NCBI GenBank assembly: GCA_964019425.1 | Contig: OZ025818.1 | Location: forward strand, 620,001-684,000 | Direction of reading: 5' to 3' | Length of the DNA: 64,000 nucleotides | Source of the DNA: Flectonema sp. DT1601 | Lineage: Eukaryota > Euglenozoa > Diplonemea > Diplonemida > Diplonemidae | Shown: positions 9,173 through 20,861 of the stretch, in pieces | How positions within the stretch are numbered: the stretch's first letter is position 1 | How the letters are laid out: the number at the start of each line of letters is the position of its first letter | Translations under genes and position numbers: made by a program | The notes under the pieces: generated by a model | What the model saw: the letters and a program-made list of their open reading frames with translations, nothing else | What the model was told of the DNA's origin: nothing | The model's database searches: none

Positions 9173-9589
9173 TTACTCGTTCTTGGTTCTGAAAGAACTT
9201 CCTGGGGTAAGACGAGCCTGTTGTTATTATTAATAATATTATTTGATTTATCACAGACAACACACTCACACATAAAACAATTCTTTTACAACATACCTTT
9301 CCACCTGCTGGCTGAGCCAAAACAGTGCTGCATGAAGCGCAGACGACAACGGTGGACGCGTGGCTGAAGATAGTAGTGACCTGTAGTTAGTTGATATGTT
9401 ATAAAACAGCCCCCTTCACATGCTCTATGAGTATAAAACAAGTAAAAAACACTATCATACCTGGAAGCATGAAGGGCACTTAACGTCAAGAAAGCTTGAC
9501 TTTGGTCCCTGAACTAATCTCTTACGCTTGTGGGCGTTCTTCTGGTCCTTAAGGGAAGGGTACAAGATGTCTGCGTCGAGGAAACCCAT
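9173..9589 (-). CDS. RPS27: 40S ribosomal protein S27 (eS27), copy B
   Basis: Tandem duplicate of the gene at 8437-8853, same strand, with the same three-exon structure: 9589-9461, 9380-9297 and 9218-9173 (intron donors GTATGA and GTATGT). It encodes 85 residues and appears identical in protein to copy A. Exon 1 and the first ~18 nt of intron 1 differ from copy A at one site. Exons 2 and 3 differ at roughly a dozen mostly synonymous positions, and the introns are otherwise unrelated. A TTTTACAG 3' splice-site-like sequence lies 20 nt before the ATG; no clear leader donor was found. Confidence 0.96.
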
Positions 9590-9730
9590 TTTGATGATAA
9601 GAGGGGGATCTGTAAAATCAATAGAACATTTAAAAGAAACAATTCAACCCATTTTTGAGTATTATCAGTGCAGCAGAAGCAGCAACCAACAGTGTAAATG
9701 AACGAAAACTCCACAAAGAGAAGTCTAATA

Positions 9731-11596
9731 CTAAAATATATAAGGCATAGTAACAGGATGAAGAAATGAAGAAATCGACTTCACAGATAACCCACCACTA
9801 CAAGGTACAGCACGAGTTTGGTTAAGTCTCATGTACCTATTCCTCGGTACTTGTGGTAGCGGAGCTCCAACAAATATCCAATGACTGGTGGCGTGGACTT
9901 CATCATTTGGACAATATTTACACGACTTTGGACGCATTTTTTGAAGATGAGTTAAGTCACGTCTATCAAGATTACGATATCTTCCTCTATGTGATCGAAC
10001 TCTAGTCCTGTCTGTTCCGAAAGGTTTCATGTCTAGAAAAGGATCTTTTCTCTTTCTTTCTTGCATCTCCAACATCAATAAATATTTTTCCGTAAACGAT
10101 GCGTTCCTATATTCTGATAGCGGAGTTCCTTTGGCAAGCCTATCTGAGAATATTCTTTCGGACATCAGGTGTTTTTCTTCTGTTTTTCTCTTCCAAAATT
10201 CTTCTTTTTGAATCGCACTTTCTTCGATTTCTTTTTTTTTTTTTAAATGGTTCAAATGCTCACCTGCAACAGTAGCATATGCAGTCCTCGCTTTGTTTTC
10301 AAGAAACCGAATGTCATCTCGGGTTTGTGACTCTGTGTCATCAATGAGAGATAATTTTATTGATTTGTTTTCTTCATTTTGACACGATGTAATCGACTGT
10401 CTTTCCTGTTGCTCTACGTCAAGCAACCATTGCCTATCGAGGTCAACCATGAATGCACCTCTGTCAGTAAATCTCTTCTGTATCAAACCAATGTTCAATG
10501 CTGCTCCTCCGAATCTAGTCTCTTCTTGAAACTTTCTGTGCTTTTGAATCATTGATTTGATCCTATCCCAGAAAAAGAGAGCTGCGGAAGGACTCTGTGT
10601 TGGGAGATATTTTATCTTTCGGAGTCCTAGTTCGCCAAATCCAGGATCTGAGTAGGTCATGTTTAAAAAATTAAAAACACGAACACCACTAGTCAACACA
10701 ACTTTAACCTGATGTTGTTGTTGCACACACGCGTTATCAATTGCCGCTCTATTTTCATCAGCGAATGATATCCAAGTCCTGTGACAGAAGTATTGCCAAG
10801 CTGGATTTCCTTGTTTTGGTAATTTTTTTTTAGTTTGATTATTCTTTTCTAAACACTCATCAATCTCAATCATGTTCTGAGAATACGGTTTAAAGTAAAG
10901 AAGAAACACTCTAACCTTCCACATTAAAATGTCTTTTGCACGTGAGAAATTCGGTATCTCTGCTCTTGTTACGTCCTTTGACTTTGGTTTTGGACATGGG
11001 GTGGATTCATCTAAGATACGACCATCAACAGAGTACACAGGATTAATCATGATTAACGAGGATAGAGGATCAATTGCGTATTCAGGAACGTCTACTCCAA
11101 GCCTTGATAATTCCCTCTGAAGGAGGATGTTTTCTTTTTTAATCAGTTCAGTTTCATCATCATCAGCACACTGACTGTATAATTTTGATGAAAAGCTTAA
11201 CGGATGTAGTACCGATCCATTGCTCTCTCTAACAGGTTCATCTGTGCTACAATCAGACACTGTTGATATCCAGGCATATATTTCAGATAGTGGTGCGCCT
11301 TCTAAGTCTGGCATATCAAAATCACCATCGTCGACTGATTGTATATTTATAGTTCCTTTATTTCGTACACACATTGCTTTATCAACAATAGCTGAAATAG
11401 CTTTTGAATAAGCTGATCCGCTCCATTGGTGTTGACCGAGTTCCCTCTTTCCTCGTTTTTTTGGACCAGAGTGGTGGATTACTCCTTCACCAGGTTTTTT
11501 AAACTCACTCAGCACATTAAGATCCTTACCGACATCGGCATCTTCCAGGGCTGATGCTGCTTTAGCCATCTGTTGTATTATTTCTCTCTGATCCAT
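9731..11596 (-). CDS. Conserved-looking protein of unknown function, 621 aa
   Basis: Single exon, ATG at 11596 in a good A-rich context (AAAAATGG), TAG stop. No family was recognised. Visible features are: an N-terminal 60 residues with basic GPKKRGKRELG, a possible nuclear signal; a central globular region with aromatic clusters (about residues 220-300, including QYFCHRTWISF); a long basic coiled coil near 430-490 (KKKKEIEESAIQKEEFWKRK); and a CX2CX5HX3H pattern (CKYCPNDEVHATSH) near residue 560 that could bind zinc. The C-terminal 40 residues are basic. It lies 658 nt downstream of the RNase III gene on the same strand. A link to RNA metabolism would rest on position and charge only. A CAG 18 nt before the ATG may be a leader splice acceptor. 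Confidence 0.75.
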   Translation of the reverse strand: MDQREIIQQMAKAASALEDADVGKDLNVLSEFKKPGEGVIHHSGPKKRGKRELGQHQWSGSAYSKAISAIVDKAMCVRNKGTINIQSVDDGDFDMPDLEGAPLSEIYAWISTVSDCSTDEPVRESNGSVLHPLSFSSKLYSQCADDDETELIKKENILLQRELSRLGVDVPEYAIDPLSSLIMINPVYSVDGRILDESTPCPKPKSKDVTRAEIPNFSRAKDILMWKVRVFLLYFKPYSQNMIEIDECLEKNNQTKKKLPKQGNPAWQYFCHRTWISFADENRAAIDNACVQQQHQVKVVLTSGVRVFNFLNMTYSDPGFGELGLRKIKYLPTQSPSAALFFWDRIKSMIQKHRKFQEETRFGGAALNIGLIQKRFTDRGAFMVDLDRQWLLDVEQQERQSITSCQNEENKSIKLSLIDDTESQTRDDIRFLENKARTAYATVAGEHLNHLKKKKEIEESAIQKEEFWKRKTEEKHLMSERIFSDRLAKGTPLSEYRNASFTEKYLLMLEMQERKRKDPFLDMKPFGTDRTRVRSHRGRYRNLDRRDLTHLQKMRPKSCKYCPNDEVHATSHWIFVGAPLPQVPRNRYMRLNQTRAVPCSGGLSVKSISSFLHPVTMPYIF

Positions 11597-12253
11597 TTTT
11601 AACTTATTATCTGTTTTGGTAATATTATTTTAAGTTTGTCGTTTTAAATTTTTTTTTTTTTTCCACATTTTGAATTTTTTTTTTTTTGATGTGTCGAAAG
11701 GGTGTGAAAGCTGCATAGAATCACACAAAACATTTTTTGGTTTTTTTTTTTTTTTTTTTTTTCCTTGTCAGTCGCATTTTGCATCCATGTAATTTAATTC
11801 CTGTTTTAGACATTATGTAGTGTTTTGTCTCCAAGAGAAAAAAAAAACAGGAACTTTTTTTTTTTTTTTTTTTTTTTTGCAATCAAGCTGAGTTCATAGA
11901 ATAAAGAGGAATCTATGAAAGAAAAGAAAAACATAATTTTTTTTTTTGAAACAACTCAGTTTAGAGCTTCAAAAAGAAATAATACTGGCAATAAAAATGT
12001 TCACGACGTGAACACGACTTTACCGTTCATGAGCACAAATAAAAAAAACTTTTTTTCTTTTTTTTCTCTTCTTTCAACGCAACCCTTTCCTTGGTTAAGT
12101 TTTTCTAATTTTTTTTTTCTTTTTTTTCTAATTCTTGAAAAATGGGCTCGGCATGCCTGAGTTGAGTTCACGGAAACGAAAAAAAACAAATCCGTTAAAA
12201 AAAAAAAATAGATTCAAAAGCGACACTAATAACCTTAAATCACTGACTACTGA
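11597..12253. other. Intergenic, homopolymer-rich
   Basis: About 650 bp with T runs near 11650, 11742-11762 and 11857-11878, and mixed A/T tracts. No coding exon or RNA gene was seen. Confidence 0.6.
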
Positions 12254-15200
12254 CTACTGAAGAATAAACCTTGGTTTAAGGGAGTTCCACACATTCATAA
12301 TCAAATTAATGTATTCTATGTTCTCAGAATCGCAATCATCGATGTCAATGAATAAAATACCATCAGGAGTTAGGTTAGCTACTGCTGTCTCAACCATGGC
12401 AGCCGGATCTGGAAAATTTTTTACAACTTTAAGAACAACATGTTGGAAAAGATGTGTGCGGTATTCCGTTAGCTTATCATACGGAACGTTGATTGTTGAC
12501 TCTTGTCGTGAACCTGCCAACTCATCTTTTGTTCCGATGTTTAGAGTTCGTTTGTTACCAAGCATTTTGCCGTAGATATTCTTTTTATTTATGGTTACCG
12601 AAACAAGTCTGCTTGCATTTATTAATATTTCTTCAACTTCTCTAACCTCTGATTGCGTTAGTTGTTCGCTTCTTATATTTTCAATGACTTGTCCGATGCA
12701 TTTACAGTGTATTGGAACTTCAGTGCTTCCTGGAATGATTTTTGGAGGGGTGTTGCAATCACATTTTGATTTAATTTTGTTAACAATTGACTGACATCCT
12801 TTTTTTATTAGATTATGGGAAATGAATTCACTACGTAGGGTTCGACATTTACTTTGCTTAGCGTTAGTCCATGATTGGATTACAACGATAGTGAGATTCC
12901 TTGAATACGGAGGCAGGACGTACCTACCCAACTTGATATATTCGTAAGCCCTACGCGCATCAATGTTTTCATTTGATTGAATTAGTTTTGATAAATACGC
13001 GACATGCTCAACATTAGTTGGAATGAACACAATGTGAGGAGCATCTGAGTGGCTGTATCTGACAGCACGTTCTTTGTCTTCAGCTGATAGACGTTCAGCT
13101 GCTAAATCATCATCAATAACAGAAAGATTGTTAAGTCTATCAATAAGCCTATCAGTAAACATTTTTGATGTGAATAGTTCTGCAGTCGGAACAACCGTTT
13201 TCAAACCTTCAACAAATGATTGCCTCGGATAGCCACGTGGAATTATTACATATCTGGACCACCGTCCAGTTCCTGTAGCTTTCCATTCCAGACATTCGTT
13301 ACCAGCCTGTTCTCCTAGTCTTCTCCAGTATAGAACAATTTGTGAAGTATGCTTTGGTGAATCTGAGTCTTCTTGTGATGATTGTACAGAGTTATCCTTC
13401 TTTAGATCGTTATTAACTTCAGATTGTGTGTCAGAGACTGTTGCTTTTTGTTTGACAGTCACAACGCTCGAATTGATGACCGTGTTCGTAGTTTTAAGAA
13501 CTTCATCATTTGAAACAGGCTCGAGCATCTCAACGTCATCGTCATCGTCAACTTTAATAGGATTCGATTCTTTTAAATCACACTTTTGGTTTTGTTGTAA
13601 AACACAATCTGATTTAATATCTGCTGGATTCACATCAACAGCAGCCGTAACGATACTACTTTCAGAAGTATTAATCTGAATGGAGCTCGTCTTCGACTCA
13701 ACTACATCCTTCTGTGGTCCAGGAACACAATCAGTATTGTTCTTTATGGATGTTGTTGAGGTAATCGGGTTGGTAACTGGGACGGGGTTTATCTCTTGTT
13801 TAACTTCAGGAACACAATCAGTGTTGTTCTTTATGGATGTTGTTGAGGCAATCGGGTTGGTAACTGGGACGGGGTTTATCTCTTGTTTAACTTCAGGAAC
13901 ACAATCAGTATTGTTCTTTATGGATGTTGTTGAGGTAATCGGGTTGGTAACTGGGACGGGGTTTATCTCTTGTTTAACTTCAGGAACACAATCAGTATTG
14001 TTCTTTATGGATGTTGTTGAGGTAATCGGGTTGGTAACTGGGACGGGGTTTATCTCTTGTTTAACTTCAGGAACACAATCAGTATTGTTCTTTATGGATG
14101 TTGTTGAGGCAATCGGGTTGGTAACTGGGACGGGGTTTATCTCTTGTTTAACTTCAGGAACACAATCAGTATTGTTCTTTATGGATGTTGTTGAGGTAAT
14201 CGGGTTGGTAACTGGGACAGAGTTTACCTTCAGAATGTTATTATCGCTGACTGGTACAGAAGGTTGCGATGCGAGGGCTTCTCTAGCTTTTTCCTTTTCC
14301 TTTTCCTTTTCCTTTTTGGCATTTTGATTCTCTCTTATCTTTTTCATTATTGCATTCTTCGTGGCTTCCTTTGAATTGTTGGTTGCTTTTGAGTTGTTGG
14401 TTGCTTTTGAGTTGTTGGTTGCTCTTGTTTTTTCTTTGGGTTCTTGCTGTTTTTTCTTTTCTTTCGGGGCATTATGCTGAACTACAGGCGAATCTGGTTG
14501 GTATGGAACTTCACAAATCAGTTCGTCGTTCCACAGTTCGAGGAGTCGTATTGATTCAAGAACGTCTTCCTTTGCTTCCATCTCCCACATCTGTTTTATC
14601 TTACGGCATTCAACAGGTTCGCAGATTTTCATAAGTTCCATTTTGCACTTCTTTTCAACGTCTGACTTACGCTGGACTTCGACAATCATCTCACCGTTGT
14701 GCCAATACTCCATTCTAGTTCTGTGCTCATTGGTAGGCTTCCAAATAGTTAGCTCTGCCTTGTCTTCATCGTATTTTCCAAGTTGCCAAGGTGAATTTTC
14801 ATCTCCGGGAAGGTGCGTTGGTGGATCAGAAAAATGATATCCGTGTGTGAGTGACGCGAACAGGGTATCAAAACCCGTGTTTTCTGAGGCTACTTCAGCA
14901 ATAGCTCCTTTATGAGGAGTTATGCAATTCCAGTAACCCTTTTTAGTACTATCTTGTGCTCCATGTAAGAAATCAGTGAGGTATGCAGGATGTCGAAGTG
15001 ATGCTAATTTCAACATCTCATGGTTAACAATCGGAAGAGAGTACACGTGAGGTGGCTTCCTAACATGCGGCTCTGCTATTGCCTTTTTATCAAAATTATA
15101 AAGCATTTTGGGACGTACATCGGCTGTTGTCGGCATTAGTATTTGTTTTTGTCTTACTGGACAGTTTTTTGGGTATAGATCAGGACCTGTTTTCTCACAC

Positions 15201-18200
15201 TTATCACTGAGGTACATTCGTAGTTTATGTGTTATGAATGGATTCGCGTCTATATATTCCCTCCATTTTTCTAATATTAGTTCTTGACGCTTTCTTTCTG
15301 TTATACTCCTTGGTGCGCTATCAACTCTTATCTTTGTGATTCCTTTTTCGTTGTTTGTACAGGTGGTACTGTCACATAGTCCTACGTGGTATTCTTCTCC
15401 TGATTTCTTAGTATAGAAATAAGTTACTTTATTCTTACAATCATGGTTTTTACATGTCGTGTTTTTAATGTATTCAGCTGGGTTGGAATCCCCGTATTCC
15501 CTAATTTCGAGTTCGCAAAAAAAATGATGCATTTCCGAAAGGATTTTAACAACTTGTGGTGCAGAAGCGACGAGGTAAGGCCAATGAAGATGCTGAGAGT
15601 GTTTTTCTGGACGTGATATGTCCAGTAGAATACACATGCAATTGAGATTGCTACCTGGGACAACTCTTGAGCAGACGTATTCCTGGATGATTTCTGCTAA
15701 TGACCAGGTGCTGTAGACTGGATGGGTCGGGAATTCCCTCGTGCATATCGCTGACACTCCATCCAAGTCCATTCCAAGTCTTGTGATGTAAGTTATGGAT
15801 TCGTTTGTATACCCAACTAATCCTCTTTTTAAACATCTAATCATTTGATTATGAATGACAGCATTTGAGAATGATCGAACGTACGAAGAAGCTTCGTGCA
15901 TGAACTTAAAATGAGAACTACATCCTCCAGCATCTTTATTACTGCTCTTACGGACCTTTGGCATTCCTTGAAGGATTGCGTCGTAGCTTCTACTAATATC
16001 AGTGATGCCTCGTCCACGTGATCTCCCACTAAAACCAACGTGAGTCGCACGGTGTGAAGTGTTATCAGGTCGTTTACACTGTTCTTCATTGAATAACGAT
16101 TCTCTAAGATACAAAAGTGGTATTTTTAAATTTTTAAATATGCATTTTTCAGCTTCAGTTGACCGATACAGGTTCGATGACACACCATACTTATGAGAAT
16201 GTATTCTTAAGAGATCGTGAACAGCAGTCAGTCCCATGTTCTGATCAAGGTAAACTCCTCCTAAGATAGCTTCATAAATATCACCCCAAATCTTTTTGTT
16301 AGCGTGGTCAGCAGTTGTTGCGAGAACTAACAGGTCAATATGATCTTTGAAAAGTGACCTGTGTTGTTGTTGTTTATTATTATTTTTTTTTGTGTGTGAA
16401 AAAAAAAAATTCTGACAATCTAAAAGACATACTGCGTTATGGGGAGGAGTCCGCAACTTGCATCAGTTGTGTGACCGTTTTGAGTGGTGGGAGTGAATAC
16501 CCTTCGGAGATTACCAGGCATTCCCGGCTGTGATGAAATACAAAAAATATCATAAGCCACACAATAATCCATCACTCCGTCTCCGAGGAACTCCTGACGC
16601 TCGAAATTGAATTCCCTATCAATGGCTTCGTGTGTGAGAGATTTCTTTATGAACCGATAATCACTAAATGAGTACTTGTCTGGCAGTAATACCTGAGTAA
16701 GCCATGGATCAATAGTAGACGATAGAGTGACGTGATAAGTACCATCCGTTGAATAACTCCATTCAATCTTTACGTGGTATTGAAGCATTGCCTTCTCAAC
16801 TACTTCCTTAACTTGATTTATTATGTTTGTCTTCTCAACTGGGTCTTGACAGTCTAACGCTATGCGTGATAAACCTATAGAACCTGAAGGACACGGTTCA
16901 CCTCGTTTATCGAGTACAGCTTGTCTTAGTACTTTCAGGCATTGTTCTGCTTCGTCTTTTATTTTCTTCTTTTTACTAGTTTCTTCTTCAAGTTTTTTAA
17001 CTACTTCAGTGTTTTCTCTTTTGATTTGAGCATGCCGTTCCATGTCTACTAATGTTTTACCACCGACTCCAGAGTGTCTCCAAATCTCACCCTCGGGTAG
17101 TGGAATCTTAATATGACCTGATTTCGAGCAGAATTGCGGATTGTAATGCGGAGTGATGATACAAAATTTTCCAAATCTCGATTCACGAATCCTTCTCAGA
17201 GTAAATCCAATTGACAGTAAGTAAGATAAATCCCAACTGAAATGATCAATGTGTTTGTCAACAGGGTTTTGTTCCGTGTTCATGTACTCTATACTTCTAT
17301 CAATAGTGTCTTCTGGGAATAGAGGATAACACATATAGGAGGTAGCAAAACCATCCTTCATGTCCCATTTACCGAACATGAATAGTTGAATGTCGTTTTC
17401 GGATACGTATTGTGATACGTCTACACCTTCGGGTAGTTTAAGAGATTCGTATGCGGTGTCGTCTTCGGTTAGATCGATACCAGTGTGGTAGTATAGCATT
17501 CGGCCAATCCAAATTCCATTTTCTTGTTTGAAGTTGAATCGACCAAGACAATCGTGTCGTTCTAAGAAAGCTATTAATTCTTCATCTGTTAGACCTGCTT
17601 TGTTAATTTCATCTCCAAGTTCATCTCTGACTGTTTTAAGTAACACCCAGCATCCTTCTTCAGTTTTCGCTCTGAGGATCTTCTTAGACTCTTTCCACAC
17701 AGTGCTCCATAATCTTGGTGTTCTGACGGTTTCTTCTTCACTGTCACCGTTAGCTTTGATACGCTCTTCTCGTTTGTGTTGTTTGAAATCAGAAATTGAA
17801 TTTTTAAGAAATCTTTTCCTCACTGTGAATTTCGATTCTCCTCCACTGCCTGAAGCTGCTGCTACAATTTCATTAGTGTCGATTTCTTTTATGACGGTCA
17901 AATCAGATTCATTCTCAGGATCTTCCTTCTCAGGATCTTCAATCCAATAAATAGAATTAGCTTCACTACTATCTCGTTCTATTACCAGCAACTCATAATT
18001 ATCAGTGAAGTATTCTTCAAAAGCAGCACGACACATCTCTTTGTTAATTGCTTTTCTTGCTTCTCTGTGATCCTTGTAGTATTTTTGATTATCCTTGTGC
18101 ACACCCGAACTGATGCTAACTGTGAGGGGTTTTCTGAGAATTAATCTTGCTCTGTACTTATAGTGAATGTCATGAGTAATGGTGTCTTCTTCTTTAGAGC

Positions 18201-18702
18201 AATAGGTATGGTAGATTTCTGTGTCATCTAACCACACAGAGTCTGACAGTGGTTTTAGAATAGTTTCATACAGAAGTTTTGCTGCTGAATGTAAGTCGGC
18301 AAATGCAAGTGCTCCGAACGCAGCATGTGACAGTCTGTCAGTTTCATTGTATGTTAGATTTCTGTTGATAAAGAGTTTTCCTATCTCCCATACTTTACCC
18401 ATGGATTTAGCTCTCGATTTCAACTCGTGTGTTGTATGAGACAGAGTCGATACGGGTTCTACATCAAACCTTCTATAACACCATTCTACTACCATTAGTT
18501 TGGTTGCGTAGTCTCCTAAGAATGCAAGATTCTCGTAGTGATGTTTGCTGTGTAATCCTCTTTGTAATTCGTTGGCTGCCTTCTCAGCAAAGGAAGCATC
18601 GATTCCAATGGTTTCGAAGAACTTAGTTAGTTGCTCTGTATTTGGTATGATTACGTTCAGTATAGCATTCTGACATTCATCATTTTCTTCAACATATGCC
18701 AT
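12254..18702 (-). CDS. Dicer/Drosha-like protein with two RNase III domains and a long C-terminal extension, 2,124 aa
   Basis: Two exons, 18702-16433 and 16358-12254, joined across a 74-nt intron (donor CGCA|GTATGT, acceptor CAACACAG). The join keeps frame (ITQ|SLFKDH) and completes an RNase III domain. Domain a (residues ~45-150) has YENLAFLGDYATKL and ADLHSA: two of four metal ligands are replaced (A60 where Glu is expected, S139 where Glu is expected), so it is probably inactive. A degenerate dsRNA-binding-like segment follows (~185-235). Domain b has FERQEFLGD (E704, D708) and KIWGDIYEAILGGVYLD (D783, E786), so all four ligands are intact. Downstream come a Cys cluster (CKNHDCKNK...CDSTTC), an 87-bp repeat tract, a CDC...CKC cluster, and a final ~85 residues recalling a class I methyltransferase (LNIGTKDE; NFPDPAAMV...LTPDGILFIDIDD). 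No helicase or PAZ is visible. It probably processes dsRNA, alone or with partners. Confidence 0.88.
13721..14230 (-). repeat. 87-bp tandem repeat, about 5.9 copies, coding
   Basis: Units start at 13721, 13808, 13895, 13982, 14069 and 14156, exactly 87 bp apart. They encode a 29-residue unit, roughly VTNPI(T/A)STTSIKNNTD then CVPEVKQEINPVP. Units differ at only a few sites. The T/A variant runs T-A-T-T-A-T, as if a block of three had been doubled. Shorter repeats lie next to it: ATNNSK three times (~14370-14430) and EK dipeptides (~14290-14315). Confidence 0.95.
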
Positions 18703-18720
18703 TTTTATTTTTTTTCAACA

Positions 18721-18756
<36 letters not shown>

Positions 18757-19997
18757 CCGCAAAACACCTGGAGAGTTGAAACATGAGTTTCATTACAAGA
18801 TAAGCGCACTAAATCAAAATACTAAAAAAAAAACACAATTGTTCTGCTATAAGACACTCTTGTGGTAAAATACGGCTCAGGAAGGTAAGAATCCTGGAGA
18901 GCTGATTAGTAATTTGACTACAGTTCTATACCAACCATGTCCCAAAAATAGAATCTCTCGAGTTCGCTCTCATTTGGTTGTGATTTGCTGATGAGAAAAA
19001 TAATTCATTTTTTGAAAAAAAAAAAAAAAAAACATTTAAAACTATCCAAACAAGGCTTAGAAAGCAAAAGATTAAAAAAAAAAAAAAAAAAAAATGGTGT
19101 CAAGGAAGGATGTTATACGGTCATGGATAGATAAAGTACCATACACACCAAGAAATAAAAAAAAAAAAATAAAAAATAAAAAAAGAAAGGAAAGGAAAAA
19201 AGAAAATAGGAGCTAAAGTAAAAGAACCAAGTCAAAGAACGAGGGTTAATAGAGAGGAAGATAATGTTTGATTCGCCCTTGATAGCTTCTATTCATAGTT
19301 TCAGCAAAGTGTGCAAGCATTGTCAAGGCATTAAAGAGAGGGCTGTGCTCCCGTCAGCCACTACTCAGACAACAGCTAACACGGGCAGCTTGAAAAATGC
19401 CTCTTGTTGTCAGCTGTTGCTTTTAGTATGTTCGTTTTTTTTTTTTTTTTTAAAAAAGAAATTGCGTTAAAACACAAAATCACACTACAAGCTTTGAAGA
19501 GGAGGAAAAAAAGAAAAAAAAAGAAAGAAGAAGAAGAACAAGAAACTGCTAAGTCGTAGCAACACAAGAGGGGGCGATGGTGACGCCACTGCAACTGTAC
19601 AGCTACGCAAGTAGATTGATGGGGTTTAAAGTATAAGCTATATCTACTCTGAACCACTGCTATCTATTTACTTGGATTGATTCTTGTAAATAAATACCGT
19701 ACTAAGTTTCTTAGTATGAATAGTGTTTCACATGTTTCTTCTTTCTTCTTCTTCTTTTTTTTTTTCCCCCTTTCCTCATAAAAAAGGTTTGTCTTTTCTT
19801 GTAGTGATTTGGGTAACGAAATAAGATAGACATTTCGTGGTTGTTAAAAAAATGGAAATGGATTTTTTTTTTTTTTTTTAAAAAGTTCATTCCAATTTGA
19901 TTTTTTTCTACAATGTACGCAGTGGTACACAAGTTACCTAAATATAACGTTGTAATCAGGTTTTTTGTATTTTTCCGCGGAGTTTAATTTTTTCCGC

Positions 19998-20030
<33 letters not shown>

Positions 20031-20861
20031 GGGGGGAGATTAGGATAGATCGAAAAATTTAAAACAAGAGAGAGGCGGGGATAACTGTTTTTGAGTATAA
20101 TTATAATAATAATGATTTAAATATATTTTTTTATTGTATCAAAAAAAAAAGAAAAAGTTAAACTATAAACTAGTAATTTTATGATACAGTGACTAAGAAA
20201 AAGGGGATAAGCCCCCACCCGTAATAAACATGTGTTCTTTTTGTACACACAAGAAAAGAAAAAAAAAAGTAGAAGATAATAAAATAATAAAACAGATTTG
20301 CATCAAAAAAAAAAAAAAAAAAAAAAAGGAACAATCCTAAGGAGGTTACGGCGGGCCGAACACTGCGAGATGCTGCTGGCCGCTATCCGAATTCTAGAAA
20401 GGCGGGCAAAACATGATTACAGTTGTACAACTGAAATCTATTCGCCTCTATCCCATAAAAAAATAAATAAAAAAAACAATGAAATAAAAAATAAATATAA
20501 TACTATGATCACAAAAAAACAAAAAAAAAAAAAAAAGGAGGGCGGGCAGCAAGATAGCCGCCTCTTTCCCAAAAAGGGGGTTAAAGTAAAGTAAAACTAA
20601 TAACGCAAATCGTAGTACATGGGAATTGGATTAAAAAAAAATAAAAAAAACTAAGGCGGGCGCAAAAGACAGAAAATCTGGAAAAACTCTTCCCAACTTA
20701 CCGAAGCACACTAAGCAAAGAGTCGCCACTATCCTCATTTGAGTTTAAAAAAAAAAAAAAAAAAAGACAGAAAGAAAGAAATAGTCATCTATTCATTAAA
20801 CAAAATAGAAAACATTAAAAAATAAAAAAAAATTTGCAGAATATTAATTATTTAATATAAG
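18703..20861. other. Intergenic region, no gene seen
   Basis: About 2.2 kb of A/T-rich sequence with very long homopolymers (A at 18723-18754, T at 19999-20028, A near 20305-20327). Short islands of normal composition occur at 18770-18990, 19200-19420 and 20335-20420. None gave a convincing exon, tRNA or snRNA. Confidence 0.6.

Noticed and set aside
13680-14327. 215-codon plus-strand ORF across the tandem repeat
   Set aside because: It is the antisense shadow of the 87-bp repeat, whose length is a multiple of three and keeps both strands open.
16359-16432. Apparent frameshift/stop between two RNase III reading frames
   Set aside because: A GTATGT donor and a CAACACAG acceptor bound a 74-nt intron and the join restores the RNase III domain, so this is splicing, not a broken gene.
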